In this document: piece by piece, positions 23,101 to 36,149 of the stretch
Numbering within the stretch: the first letter of the stretch is position 1
How the letters are laid out: the number at the start of each line of letters is the position of its first letter
Source: Terebella lapidaria
Lineage: Eukaryota; Annelida; Polychaeta; Terebellida; Terebellidae
Length of the DNA: 64,000 bases
Assembly (NCBI GenBank): GCA_949152475.1
Contig: OX424561.1
Coordinates: forward strand, 3,720,001 to 3,784,000
Direction: 5' to 3'
The notes under the pieces: generated by a model
What the model saw: only the letters and a program-made list of their open reading frames with translations
What the model was told of the DNA's origin: nothing
The model's database searches: none
Position numbers and translations under genes: made by a program

Positions 23101-26100
23101 TTCTTCTACAAGACCATAATTTATCAATGTTATCTTTGTATTTCAGACTTGCAAGGCTCGATCCATATGCGTACGATCGTTTGGTTGCCCTTCCACCGTA
23201 CGAACGGGACTTGTACCTACGAGGCTTGCCTCCTGCTTACCGTGACCGTAAGATGACTTTATCATAGCTTTTGTATACTGAATATGTTCCAGTGTACTAA
23301 TAAAGATGATACTGAAAGCAAAAAAAAAATCATGAGCACAGATTTCTCGCTCTGCACAATTTGCAGTAAATGTTGTCCTCGAAAACAAACTCAGCAGAGC
23401 CATTCTCAACCCACAAATAACTCTTTGACAACCCTATCTCTGCTGTTGCAGCCCTACTACTGCCCCCTGTAGCCTATGAGCCTGCCCCTGTAGCCTCCGC
23501 TGTGCCGGCCGCACCTGCCGCACCGGCAGTCATTGACTATGGACACGGACAGGGCGACAGCGAGGAACCCCAGGCACCAAAGTCCATTGACTATGGTCAC
23601 GGATCTGATGCACCCAATCAAGGTATAAATTCTCACTTAAATTAACATTTCTGTGAGTGGAATCGGATTTATACAGGTTACTGTTAACTTTCACAATTGT
23701 CTCTTCTCGAAATGGAAAAAAAATGAAGAAATATTTAATCTTTCTTCCAGGAGATCCAAACATGGGCCAAGACTATGATGACTATGGGTATGACTCCAAG
23801 CACGACCAGGGAGGCTATGACTATGATCGGGATTACAACCAGGATCGGGAGAGGGAGCGAGACCGCTATACTCGTAGTGAAAACCGTAACCAGGACACGT
23901 ACGGCAGCATGGCTGGATTCCGAGATCGAAGCCAGGAGCGAGAGCAACGATCAGTCGACCGATTCCAGGATTCCGTGTATGGCCAGAACCGAATGGAGGC
24001 GAAAGAGTTCATTGAGAGGGAACAGAAACTTATTGCTGAAGGGGACAGGTGAGGAAATAATTTATAGTGTATAGTCTGTACAACAAACTGAGCGATTGCA
24101 TCAGTGTGTGTTTGCCTTATGTGCACATGTATGAAGAGAAGTGACAACACTCACTGAACAGGTACAAGAATGATAGTTCCCGTGGCAGCCAAGACTCAGG
24201 TTCTGGTTATAACTCTCCGTCGGCATTTGTTTCCCCGTACGGCTTCAACAAACCACCCGCTGCCAAACCAGCTCCCAAGGAGGAGCCCAAAAAACCTGAG
24301 ATTGTGCTCATAGACGAGATCCTGTGTAATCCAGGTCGCAAAAACCGACCTGAGCACATTGTCGTAATCGTCCGTGGGCCACCTGGGGCTGGGAAGTCCT
24401 TCCTCTCCAAACTCATCAAGGTATAGTCTGATCATACCTATCTAAGTACAAGAAAAATCAGATGTTTGATATCTCAGGGATTCTCATCATTTGATTCATG
24501 TGAAGTGCAACAGGTCCTAATTGAGTGTTGCTTCATTCTTGATAGTTTGAACACTGGATCGATTGGAAAAAAAATCCGAATGTCTGTACTGTACTAAACT
24601 GCGTGTTGCAGGAGAAGGAGCTGGCGTGCGGGGGAGTCCCGCCTCGAATCCTCTCCCTCGACGACTACTTCATGGTGGAAGTGGAGAAAACTGAACGGGA
24701 CAACGAGACAGGCAGATACGTCAAGCGTACTGTATGTCGGAACCTGTTGAATTTTTTGCCATCCACACTACATACAATATGAATTATGTTGATACATGTT
24801 GTTCTGCACTCTTTCTGACATTTTATTCTGTGTTTAAAAAAAAAATCTATGATCATGTTTTTATAGCACAGAAAATTTCATTGTCAGGATTTGAAACATA
24901 CTACATTCACTGCTACCCACCCCACCCCCACCCCCCACCCTTATTCTTTTTTGTATGCTTCCTAGGTGATGGAATATGAGTTTGACCCTGAACTTGAAGA
25001 ATCATACAAAGCCAACTTCCTGAAGAGTTACAAACGGCAGATCGATGACTGCTACTTCAGTTTCTTCATCGTGGACGCGACGCTGGACAAGGCCAAGACG
25101 CTGGAGGAGTTCTGGAGCTACGCAAAGTCCAAAGGCTTCCAGGTACAGGCAGTATGGGGCAGGACAGTCAGGGCGGGAATAGCGAGTATTGTGTATAGTT
25201 GTGTGGCTTTCTTGGATAATTATATAGTGATGTAGGTATGTGATTGAAATTTGAATGCACTGCTTGTGTAAAAAAATAATATGTTGCGAAAAAACATTCA
25301 AGTCTAGGCTACTTAGATTATAGTACTAAATAATAGTGCGTAGTTATGTTGACCTTCATTCAATATCTATTCATCTCAATTACTGGGTGTTCCCCCTGCT
25401 ACAGGTTTACATAGCGGAGGTGATGGCAGATGCTGCGATCTGTGCAAGACGGAACATCCACAGCCGAGCGCAGCATGAGATTCAAGAGGTCGGTCTCATG
25501 CACTGTTTGTGTGTGGTGTTGGAATGTACGTCAGCCCCTTTCGTCAGTCATATGTCATGGAAAGGAGTTATTCATTTTTGAATATCATGGATCCCTTCTA
25601 TGGAATATCACCTAACTGAAAGTAGGACTTCACTTCTCTGACATATAACTTGGGCTGATTTTTACATGCCTCTCTATATGTATGCACCAGATCATTGATG
25701 GCTGGGAGCGAACCCCAGTACACCTGACTCGACTCGACACCAGGTCCCTGCTGCAGGATGCTGCCATCACCGAGGTAACTGTGTGTCGGAGGGTGTCAGA
25801 ACAGTGGAGAAAATGTTTGTGCCAAAATGTTACATTTTGACCTGAAAGAACTATATCGTATACCTCGAATCGTATATATGTAGTACACTGTCATGCAGTT
25901 TCACCCTGTTTTGATGACTCCCTATGTATTCCTGCCCTGTCTCTATGGTTACAGGTAGAGATGGAGGATATGGACTACGACAGCCAGGAGGACGCCGACG
26001 CTGGAAGCCAGGACGCCGGAGACGATGACGACAACATGCAAGTGGTACGAAGTTTGTCCTGGGTCTCTATACTCATCCCAGCCCCCAAACACAAACAGCC

Positions 26101-29100
26101 TGCCCCTCAACTGCTCATTGGTTTTTGTCACGGCTCTGTTTTCTCAGGGGGGGGGGGGGGGGGGGGGCCTCGAAGTTCCCAGTCAGAAACTGGATGAAGT
26201 TGGTTTCCTGTCTTGAATGTCGAGGAGAAGTAGAGTTAGTTGAAGGTAGATATCATTAAGGTAAACGAGTCACATTTGCCGTCTCAATAGTGTGATTATA
26301 TGAGATCAGATATGTTTCTGGTAGGGATTGACTGTTCTTCATGGGAACTAATGAAAAACTAGATGCTGGATACTTGAGAAATTTAGTTTGAGGACAGGTC
26401 TGTGACAAAAACCATGAGCATCAAGCGAATTGTGATTCCTGCCCGTAAATATGATTGTGTGTTGTGGCCGCTATGAATCTGCCTCAATATAGAATATATG
26501 CACAATCTTGGCCCTGTCTACATCCTGTGTTATGTGTCCATCTGTATTACCTCGTGGGACCTGATGTCAATTTTGGAAGTCAGTCACCAATAGAGTTACT
26601 ATCATGAGCTGATTATCCCCTGGGAAAAAAGTTATTGCCCCGCCATGAGATCTATATACTGTGGTTATAAGGAATAGCGTAGCGACCTGTATGTAACAAT
26701 ATGACTGGACCTCTCTCGACTGATGTGTTACATATCAACGATGTATGTGCAGCATCAATGGTAAGTATAAGTGTTTCATGCTTATCAGATCAAATCGATT
26801 ATCGGATCAGTACAAACACTTGATGTAAATCTTATGTGTGGGGAGGCATAATTCTTTGATTTAGCCCTCGGTAACATCAAATGAAGAGATTACCCATGTT
26901 AGATGCCCATTAGTTACCTATTGAAATATTGGATATTGGTTAATGCCCAGTAACAATGTACCGGTACCAAAAGACTGGGGAAATATATTTCCTTGAACAG
27001 TGAATGGATAGGACTTGTGGGTTGTCGAATGGAGAGGGGAGAGGAGGGGGGGAGGGGGAGGGGGGGGGTGTTGTGGGTAGCAGCGGCATCCATGAGGATA
27101 TACCGGGTATATCATATATGGCCCAAAAAAAAAATAAATAAATAAAAAAAACAAGATATCAACTTAGTCTTTTCCCCCTGAATTGTCCCTACCGCTCGTA
27201 TTATATCTTGGGAACAGTAGTTGATGAACACACTCATAATGACCCTTGCATATATGTATTCATATGGAGATAAGATTCTTGCCCTGTTTATTTTGTTACT
27301 TTTATAATTAGGTTTATCCCTTGGATAATAATGGAATACTTGTCCCATTTACAGTCTGTTATTAGGGCATTTCGGCCCGAAATGCCCTTATGGTTTTGTC
27401 TGGTTTTTTTTTTTTTTTTTCTTCTTTTTTTTTTACTTTCCGCCGTTTTGGTTTCCGATCAATAACTCGGGAATGTCTGAACGGATCTTGTTCAAATTTA
27501 CACCACTGGTCAGAAATATTACTTGGAAGATCCCTATTGTTTTGGAGGCGGCTCCGGGGTCCGTGAGGTCCGTGAGGATGAAATCAAGGTTGATTTTGAG
27601 ACTTGGTTTCCGATCGATAACTCAAAAAGTATTCATGCAATGGCAAGTATTCTCTGCATGGGAGTTCATATACCACCAAGGAAGAACCCTATTGATTTTT
27701 GGATCACTCCCTCGAACGACCTTTGACCTAGAGCTCGGAAGAATTTTTGCTGATTCATCCTTGAGGCTTTCATGCATATCTCGGAAACGGTGCGTCGTAG
27801 AGCGAAACGGAGCTCAATTTCGGCCTCCCTGCACTAGACAAACTAGTCTAGGGGGTATCTTGGGTCGAAACGACCCCTGGTGTCGATTTTTTTTTTCGCC
27901 GACTCGGCACTTCCTGTTTGGCCGTATCTCGGAAACGGTATGTCGTAGAGCGAAACGGAGCTCAATTTCGGCCTCCTGGCACTAGACAAACTAGTCTAGT
28001 GTGTATCTTTGGTCGAGACGTCCCCTGGTGCCGATTTTTTTTTTCACCGACTCGGCACTTCCTGTTTGGCCGTATCTCGGAAATGGTGCGTCGTAGAGCG
28101 AAACGGAGCTCAATTTCGGCCTCCCGGCACTAGACAAACTAGTCTAGGGGTATCTTGGGTCGAAACGACCCCTGGTGTCGATTTTTATTTTTTGCCGACT
28201 TGGCACTTCCTGTTTGGCCGTATCTCGGAAACGGTGCGTCGTAGAGCGAAACGGAGCTCAATTTCGGCCTCCTGGCTCTAGACAAACTAGTCTAGTGTGT
28301 ATCATGGGTCGAGACGACCCCTGGTGTCGAATTTTTTTTCGCCGACTCGGCACTTCCTGTTTGGCCGTATCTCGGAAACGGTGCGTCGTAGAGCGAAACG
28401 GAGTTCAATTTCGGCCTCCTGGCACTAGACAAACTAGTCTAGTGGGTATCTTGGGTCGAGACGACCCCTGGTGTCGATTTTTTTTTCGCCGACTCGGCAC
28501 TTCCTGTTTGGCCTTATCTCGAAAACGGTGCGTCGTAGAGCGAAACGGAGCTCAATTCCGGCCTTATGGCACTAGACAAACTAGTCTAGTGGGTATTTTC
28601 GGTCGAGACGACCCCTAGTGTCGATTTTATTTTCGCCGACTCCGCACTTCCTGTTTGGCCGTATCTCGGAAATGGTGCGTCATAGAGCGAAACGGAGCTC
28701 AATTCTGGCCTCCTGGCACTAGACTAACTAGTCTAGAGGGTATCTTTCGTCGAGACGACTTCTGGTGTCGAATTTTTTTTTGCTGACTCAGCACTTCCTG
28801 TTCGCCATATCTCAGAAACGGTCCGTCGTAGAGCGAAACGCAAAGATGCCTAAGGACGGGGTATGTCACTCAAACTTTGACCACTGACAGATTCAGAGTC
28901 ATTATGGTTCTAGACGCGGTCTCTTAGGTATATGTTAGGTAGGAATAGAACTCACACGAAATGCCCCAAGGCATCTTCAGGCCTTGACGTCTAGTTACAT
29001 GTTCAGATTTATTACCACATTCAGCTGTCTGTTTAATGAGTGTAGTGTCTTCTATTTCAGCTAGTCATTCTGGAACCTCAGGCTGTAAGCACAGGAGATG

Positions 29101-32100
29101 AGGACAGTTCAAATATTGTGATTCTATTCATTGCAGAGTACCTGATCAGACCAGTCGGCCGCGGTGGTGGCACTATACTGAGATTTCTAATGTCTGCATG
29201 TGTATTTGTTATAGTCACTCGATTGTTTTCGTGTTATATCTTGGTGAATAATGATTGATTGTTTAGCTGGTAAGAGTTACTAAATCATGTAAATACTGAT
29301 TGGTACACACTCATGTACTGTGTACCATGTTCTGTTTATATCCATGTGTAAGAATTCTTTGAGCTGATTCCAGCAAAAGAAAAGCGGAGACTTTAATGAC
29401 GTTTTCCTCATCTAACTCGCAACGATTTGCTACTTATCGCCCTGTAACCAGGTGAAACGCAGCAAGTGGGAACTTGATACTTCCGAAGCCAAACTAGGTG
29501 AGTATTGTGTGTATTGTGGACAACAAATCAATAGAATCAGAGTAGAGGGGATATCCGGTGTCATTCACTCTTCGTAATTCAGACATACTAATTTTGTGCA
29601 TTAATGTCAACCAGCTGGAGTTAATAAAAATTTCAGGAAGTGGAAGGGAAGGGGTGTTCATATGGAAAGCTATTTGGCTAAAGGGATCCATACTCAATGC
29701 CAGAGAATCACGTACCATTGAAAATAAAACTTGAAATATACATGCTACTATGTTTACAATCAGATTGTGTAAAACATAAATATTCAACCAACACAAGATT
29801 AAAAGTTGACTGATTCAAGAGACGAAAAAATCTCGGAATGTTTACCGGTACATGCGCTATTGTGATCGTCGATCTTTCTGAAGGCATACGCGAGTTATCA
29901 CATCGGTAATTTTCATTCACACACAAAAAATAAGAATTAGCGGTTCTGCGGAAAATGTGATCTATTTTGATGAAGGATGATGAAGTATGTTATGAACAGG
30001 TAATTATACCCTCTGTATAAATTATAAGTTGATAATCCACCACCTTCTGAGCCCTTGAACATGGCCAACAACTTGTCGTGTGAGTGCAAACATTTACAAT
30101 TGACTTGTTATGTTCGTGCAAGTAAGGCCACGGTTTCTCGATTAATAGATTTACAGATTTTTTCCACCCATTCTCAGGATCGGAGAAGGGAATGAATAAA
30201 AAAAGTGGACCCTGTTTTCCTTTTATTCTGAAGTTGTATGACAGAAAAAAAAATGTTCCAAGCATAAGTCAGAGGGGAAAAAAATGCTTCAAACTTAAGT
30301 ATTCAACCCTATATTTGTTGTGCACATGTGGACTTCACATGGGCGTCAAATGTGGACTTCAATTTTAAAATACTGTTTGTTGCAAATTAAATTGTATAAT
30401 TTCTGGGGTTGGGGTTGGTAGGCCATTATATCAGGGAAATAAGCATTGAAGAGTTTTGCAGGAATTAACCCCAAAAAATCTAATTTTTGGGGGGTCGGAG
30501 GGGTTTTGGCAGAAATCAGGGTACCCAGGTTATTAATGAATAAAAAGGTGGCCTAACTAAACTGCTAATACCCTGTCCTATTAGAAGTACTAGTAAGGAT
30601 TGTAGTGGGTAAATGTGCCACTGATGTTCATGTTGATGGGGAGCATTTGAATTGGAGAATCTTAAATGTTGTAGAATTTGAAGTTTATCCATACATAAAA
30701 CATAAACTTGTAGAATATGTCTACATATTTGGAATATCACACACCAATGTTTCCTGAATCAGAAAGTATTAAACAAGTCAAGGAGTGATTGAGTAGATTT
30801 CCCTTTAGGAACAATTTGCCAAATGTTTAATAACTAAATAAATGTACATGTAATAGTGACAAGTTATGGTATGTACACTACACACTGGTCTCTGAGATCA
30901 TCAGGACTCATTATTGTGGTTATATGATCACCATTCATCGGTATACTTGTGAATGCAGATAAACAGAAAATTCATCGAATCTCATCAATCCGTTGATAAA
31001 TTTGTGTCCTGCTTTTGTCTGAGCTAGCAAGAGAGGAGCGTGGCTGATGTCAGACTGCGGCATACCTGGCAGGTCTACCTCGTGTTGTGGATGTTTGACT
31101 GCACAGACTCGGAGCTGTAACAGGAGGAAATTTGTCACATGTAGTAATCCTCAGAAACCCATTGACATTGAAACCCATTGACTTTTTTTGTTGAATGTAC
31201 AATCAGCTCTGCAACAAATAAATTACTGTTTACATTGCCAATTTGTGTTTTTAATGCGCAAACATTGAATACTGTTGGTTTCAGCGTGCATATCGCGTCT
31301 ATTCGTTTTTCACATGACATCCGTGCTCTATTTATTGCGGGGTGAAAGTTTCTCAACCAGAGCAGCGTTATGTTTATGACGAGCATTATTCATTTGCGAT
31401 TGAAGGCGAAAAATACATTACCGTAGTACCATACACGCATATGAACATGAAGCTAACTCACTTGTCATTGATTGGATTTTTTATAAAAAAATCAATAAGA
31501 ATTATTCTATGTCACCTAAGTGACACCTATATATGCTTAAGTCAATTTCGTAAGTTGTAACGATTCATGTAATACGTACTAGTATGTACCACTATGATAC
31601 CAATACCGGCCCTGTTTATGAAGCGCATTCCTCTGATCGTGTGGCTCCCGCCCCCCCCCTGTGTCGTTACAGACAAGCTGGACGGTCTGCGGTTCGGCGT
31701 ACACAGACACGAGACAACGTCGCAAGGGATGGACGACTACCTGCAGCTGCCAGACGACTACGACTCCAGGAAGTCCGAGCCCGGCAAGAAGAGGGTAGGT
31801 GGCAGCACTGGGCTGCTAGACAAGCTGCCAAAGCTGCAAAATATAGTGACAGTCAAGCAGAGAAAAGAGTCATTTAAAAAAAAATTTGACGAAATCCTGT
31901 ATACAATGAATTCAGTGGATGGTATTTTCTTGTTCCACGAGCTGGACCGATTTTGATGTTCATAATGCCCATTGACGAACCAGCTTGGTGAATAGGGGGT
32001 GGGGGGTGGAGGGGTATTCAGAAATAGCTGCAATCGCCAGCAGGCAGCACTGTTTTAGGTTTCATGACGTAGTCGCCTTGTTTTCCTGGCATTTTCAATA

Positions 32101-32463
32101 TGGACGTAATTTTACCGCTATTATCATCATCGGTGATTACAGACGATATCCGTTACTGCACCAAAACTGACCCAAATTACAATGCTACCTTCTGTTGAAT
32201 TATTGTTTGAACACCCCCATTGCCAATGGGTTTTTCAGAGTCTGGAATTAAAATCGAAAACAGACAGAAGTTTTGACAGACAGATTGTTGCTGATAGTTT
32301 CTGTGTGTTGCCATCTCCATAGGTGCGGTGGGCGGACATTGAAGAGAGAAAGTCGCAAGCCCGGATGAGAGATATCGGATTCGTGGTCGGAGGAACTAAC
32401 TGGGCCAAGATGACGGACGACTCGTACGCGGACCGAGCGCTCAACCAGACCAAGTACATCTGA
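17195..32463 (+). CDS. YLPM1: YLPM1 (YLP motif-containing protein 1 / ZAP3) homologue
   Basis: Twenty exons in consistent phase: 17195-17347, 18185-18329, 18971-19069, 19345-22021, 22210-22252, 22368-22448, 22571-22612, 22727-22974, 23147-23247, 23452-23622, 23751-24048, 24162-24420, 24612-24731, 24966-25142, 25405-25488, 25691-25774, 25955-26044, 29452-29497, 31673-31794, 32323-32463. They total 1726 residues (human is about 2146). YLPM1 is a nuclear, RNA- and phosphatase-1-associated protein with a kinase-like P-loop domain (family knowledge). Visible parts: Trp/Gln-rich helices ([21 protein letters not shown]), RMDGPPG repeats (about 312-411), an RE/RD tract (about 945-1005), DPLLRDPL repeats, IDYGHG, Walker A GPPGAGKS (about 1425), LSLDDYF, and the hallmark C-terminus [20 protein letters not shown]...[13 protein letters not shown], ending LNQTKYI. 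The start is uncertain: human has a longer N-terminus, and the exon-1 donor (GTTTGT) is weak. Confidence 0.9.
17560..17590. promoter_or_regulatory. NRF1-type palindrome in YLPM1 intron 1
   Basis: TGCGCATGCGCA (about 17572-17583) is a perfect match to the NRF-1 site consensus. Further GCGCA(T/A) words occur at about 17470, 17510, 17525 and 17655. NRF1 sites typify housekeeping promoters, so the true YLPM1 core promoter may extend into this intron (inference). Confidence 0.4.
19885..20180 (+). repeat. 21-bp coding minisatellite (RMDGPPG repeats) in YLPM1 exon 4
   Basis: About 14 near-identical 21-bp units (core AGGATGGATGGACCACCTGG) encode tandem RMDGPPG heptapeptides, flanked by diverged RFDGPPG and GFDGPP units. 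The 21-bp period keeps other frames open, producing long spurious frames on both strands. Human YLPM1 has a looser FDGPR-type segment at the corresponding place. Confidence 0.9.
26130..27362. other. YLPM1 intron 17, left part
   Basis: Intronic DNA with a G homopolymer of about 22 bases near 26147-26168 and a G-rich patch at about 27035-27069. Both could form G-quadruplexes on the sense strand. No exon was recognised here. Confidence 0.5.
27363..28994 (+). mobile_element. Helentron-like non-autonomous element, copy B
   Basis: The element begins TAGGGCATTTCGG after a T and ends GACGTCTAG before a T, matching the termini of copy A. The left palindrome GGGCATTTCGGCCCGAAATG (extending three more bases, to 27387) is followed by GC-poor T-runs. 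A subterminal CGAAATGCCC (28957-28966) is the inverse of the left GGGCATTTCG. A short stem AAGGC...GCCTT precedes the final GACGTCTAG. The interior is mostly a 148-bp tandem array. Internal tandem repeats are known in DINE-1/Helentron-associated elements. It lies in the sense direction inside a YLPM1 intron and has no coding capacity. Confidence 0.6.
27776..28860. repeat. 148-bp tandem array inside Helentron-like copy B
   Basis: About seven to eight units with a 147-148 bp period, each containing TATCTCGGAAACGGTGCGTC, CTAGACAAACTAGTCTAG and GGTCGAGACGACC. The last two are self-complementary, so every unit can fold. The open frames running through the array reflect the repeat, not a gene. Confidence 0.85.
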
Positions 32464-32695
32464 GCACACACAGTCTAGAGGGGGACAGGTGCGATAGTGT
32501 AGCGTATAGTGGGGGAGTGGTCAAAGTTTTTGTGACGTACTTCATTTGTTATTTCATGATTTGGGTACAACATCAGATATCAGTATCATGTTGGATTTTC
32601 ATTATTTGCAAATATTTCTCTCATTGTCATGTGAATCATGAGCTGTAGTTCAGCCATGCTATCATAATAATTTTCTTTTATAGATCAAATCAAGA

Positions 32696-32837
32696 ATGGG
32701 ACGTATATGTGGCAAACGCCTGACGAGATTCACAGTCACAATGTCAAGTACCTGACCCTCGTGTCCATGGGACGTATATGTGGCAAACGCCTGACGAGAT
32801 TCACAGTCACAATGTCAAGTACCTGACCCTCGTGTCA
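32696..32837. repeat. Exact 71-bp tandem duplication
   Basis: The segment beginning ATGGGACGTATATGTGGCAA at 32696 is repeated at 32767 without visible differences for about 70 bp, indicating a very recent duplication in the probable YLPM1 3' UTR. Confidence 0.9.
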
Positions 32838-32912
32838 AATGTTCACAGTGATATGATTTTGTCGGCTGAATGTCCTTGCGGATGGAATGTTTGTATACAT
32901 CAGTCATTCATA

Positions 32913-33004
32913 TACCGTATTCGCGCGCATACAGTCGCATGTGCGTTTATCCGAAATTTGCTTGTTTTAGGCGCACATGCGACTGTATGCGCGCGAATAC
33001 GGTA
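32913..33004. mobile_element. 92-bp hairpin MITE
   Basis: Perfect 33-bp inverted arms, starting TACCGTATTCGCGCGCATAC and its complement, flank a 26-bp spacer. The ends TA...TA suggest a TA target. The arms contain GCATGTGCG and CGCGCGCAT words. Confidence 0.75.
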
Positions 33005-35678
33005 CAATGTATGTGAGAGAAGGGATCTCATGCGAAGTTGTGCATTTAACATACATGTAGTGAAAATTTATGAAATCTTTTTAGTTCGTGAATGGAGTAT
33101 GATATTGTTTCACGTTGTTTATTTGAATGAAAATTTTGATTTTTTTTCAATGAATTTTTTCACGGCATGATTATACTTATTCCTCCCATGTAGATGGACA
33201 CGTCAGTATGGTACATCATATCATCTGAAATATTTATACTTTTCATTTAGAGAGTAAAAATTAGGTAATGTTGTATGACAGGTACAGTGTCCTGGAAATC
33301 ACGAAATTTTGAACAAAGTCCAAAGCTGGACCAGGTTAAATATTATAATTGTCCTGATTTCTCATAACTTTGCATTTCATCTTCATAAAGGCATTGCATT
33401 GACCAAAAACATTCATGAACTGTTATTTATACAAATAAATATACATGGGTGTTGTATTTCGTTGCAAGACAATTTTCATGCATGCAATATTTAGGAGGAT
33501 TTATCGAAATATTCATGGAATAAAACCATGAACATCAAATAAATCCATGTCAAACTTGCACAGGTATGTTCACATGTGTACAAGTTCATACATGTACATT
33601 ACAAACTGTTTCTTATGTCCAGTGGGTTATTATATTGACTAAACTGTGCTGATTTTATTTCGGAATGAGTGAATATGTGCATGGTTGTGTTCAACACTAA
33701 ATAAAAGTACTTGTGTGTCGTGATGACTTGTTGAAATAAATCCATTGTGAATGGCCGATGTGTTTGATATCTGCTGCGGAGATGCTTGATTTACACATGT
33801 ACGTCCTTCACTTAGTCAGTCATATACATGTATTGTGAGGAAAAGTGAAATGACCTTAGCCATTGTCAAAATGAACAATATTCCTCTATAATAAAATGAC
33901 AAACTCTAAAAAGCATGAAAGTAGGATATAGCAACGCCAAACACCATTGAGAACGTGCATGTACAAGCAAGTGCCTGTTCATGTACTTGAAATTGTATTG
34001 TTCTGTCAAGTACTAGTAACCATAAACTCCTTCACGAATGTTCGTAAATAGTTTTCCAGTTAAAAGTAATCTTGTGTAAAATATGTTCATTTGAATATAC
34101 CACCAGAGGGAGAACAACTAAAACATATTTCGGAATCCTAAGAACTCTTTATACCGCGGACACCTCACGCCAAGTCGGTATGTGGTTCCAGATGTGCGCC
34201 ATCCCACTTTCTGTAATCAGCACAGTTCAACACGCTAGACGTTCTATAGACGGCCGGGTATTGCATAATGTCAGCACTACTCCCTTCTCTCGAGTGTAAC
34301 ACTGATAATAATCCACGTAATTAACAGTGATCGATTAGTTTTTATGGACGGAAGCAAGTGGCACACCTTACAAGAAATCCAGACCTTGTGTGATCCAGAA
34401 AAGTTTGGAATTGTTAATTACTGCAAATTGGCTTCCCTATTCATTCCGCTAGTTATATTAGTGTCAGTCCAAGCCAATCACCTGTCTGGGGATATAAGTT
34501 AAGCAAGACATTCACCACTGATACACAGGTATTGTTTACATATACAGTGTAGGGTCCAATTTGAATATCTCTAATTTCCTATGTTTATTTTGTCCATATC
34601 AATGCCTTCTGCCGTGTTGCGTATGAAGTATGATTTCATGTTCACCTAAAAGTAAAACTGTTTTGAATATTTTGAAGAATTATACCGTATATCCTCGAGT
34701 ATAGGAAGGTCGGATACTAGTATTTACTATTTCCATATAAATCCTGCTACATAGTAACATAGTCGTCATTGTCACTTGTGATCTCCACAACACAAGGATC
34801 ACGTGACCAGTCTCGCGAGTTTGGTGTGTTGGAATCCGGAAACTAAGATACCGTCCAATGTGTCCGTTTCATTTTTGAAGTTTTTTTGTTACATAATCAA
34901 GCACTACAAAACTCAATATTACAGTGGCTATTTCAAACACGGGGATAATTGATTCTTTGTGAAAAAAATAGGTATAACTTTTAATTGTGTATTTAATTGT
35001 ACGCTGGCTTGAAATCGTTTCCTTTAATCTCGACAAAAATCAACATTCATTGAAACTGTACAGGATATTAGAAGTGAACCACAGAGATCTTGGAGAAATC
35101 ACGGCATAAAAACGTCACGACTTTGATCTCGTTCAAGCGGTCATAGGTTGTGGAGCATTCAGACGCTGGATGTCTGTGTCTAACAGATTTATAACTAGTA
35201 TATTAATATGCCATGGATTCGACACTTCGATGATGAAATGTCCATCCTTTTTTCATACACTATAACCTATAACAACCGGGGAACTCTAAGGTAGTATATG
35301 ATTTCCTACTTCACTGATATGACTTCCATTCAATTATACTTTTTGTGTACGTGACTTCGTTATAGATGTTTATATATAAAAAATCATTTGCAATTATTGA
35401 CATGGCTTCCTTGTATGTGATAATTTTCTCTGCTGGGACTTCATTTAGTTGTAATACTAGATGGCTTCTTCAATTGGCATTAGACGGTTTTATTGGGTCA
35501 ATTAACTGTTAGAAGTGGTTTCCCACCAACTGACAATGAAGCCATTTCTCACGCATTTGCCTAGAGATGGTATAAGATGTGCATACTCAGTGATTCTCTA
35601 CATATATCGATATACTAGTAACTGCTACTCAGACATCCATAATTCTACGACAAAAGGTGACCGGGCCCAAAACGAGTA

Positions 35679-36149
35679 ATGGAATTTTACAGTCAAATCT
35701 CCGTTTTCCACATACACCTGTTGCAGACAGAGGTTCACCAGACATATACACTGTCTCGTTCACGTTTCCATAGCACCTGGCGGCGGCTAAAGAACGTTAG
35801 CGCACGTGGCGGTCATGACGTCACGATGGTTACCGACCTCACGTGCAGACTGCTGGCGGCCGCACGCGCCCTGTACAAGGCTCACCGCTCACTACAACAG
35901 ACGGTCGGTCTCCTGCACGCGGCGAAGGTCGCGACGTTCGGCACGCGCCTGTCACGTGACACCCCTGGCAACCGCGACCCAGCCGTGGACTCGTTTCTGG
36001 AGCGACTTCGAGTGTACGACGGCGTCGGGAAAATGTATCAATCGTACGCTGCCGTACAAATTGACAAAGCCAACACCATTATATCCGAGGTCACAAACAA
36101 CTTGGACTCCAACTTCATAATAACTACGAGAATTCCATATACTCAGTAG
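35679..36149 (+). CDS. Hypothetical protein, GC-rich open frame
   Basis: A 156-codon frame. From about MVTDLTCRLL (35827) onward it has high third-position GC, unlike its AT-rich surroundings, and reads as a helix-rich segment (ARALYKAHRSLQQTVGLLHA, FLERLRVYDGVGKMYQSYAA) ending NTIISEVTNNLDSN. This looks like genuine coding sequence, possibly a single exon or a last exon entered by a splice acceptor near 35727. An AATAAA lies at about 36274. I do not recognise the family. No signal peptide or membrane segment is evident, and no neighbour suggests a function. Confidence 0.45.
   Translation: MEFYSQISVFHIHLLQTEVHQTYTLSRSRFHSTWRRLKNVSARGGHDVTMVTDLTCRLLAAARALYKAHRSLQQTVGLLHAAKVATFGTRLSRDTPGNRDPAVDSFLERLRVYDGVGKMYQSYAAVQIDKANTIISEVTNNLDSNFIITTRIPYTQ

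Larger units (their letters stand above)
32464..35678. other. YLPM1 3' UTR and intergenic DNA
   Basis: AATAAA words at 33538-33543 and 33700-33705 may end the YLPM1 transcript. The stretch holds a 71-bp exact tandem duplication and a small hairpin MITE (separate entries). Beyond about 33.8 kb it is AT-rich with no recognised gene or RNA. Confidence 0.45.

Noticed and set aside
27473-28618. Open frames with [22 protein letters not shown]-like repeats (up to 170 codons)
   Set aside because: Translations of the 148-bp tandem array in Helentron-like copy B, shifting between frames. Not a gene.
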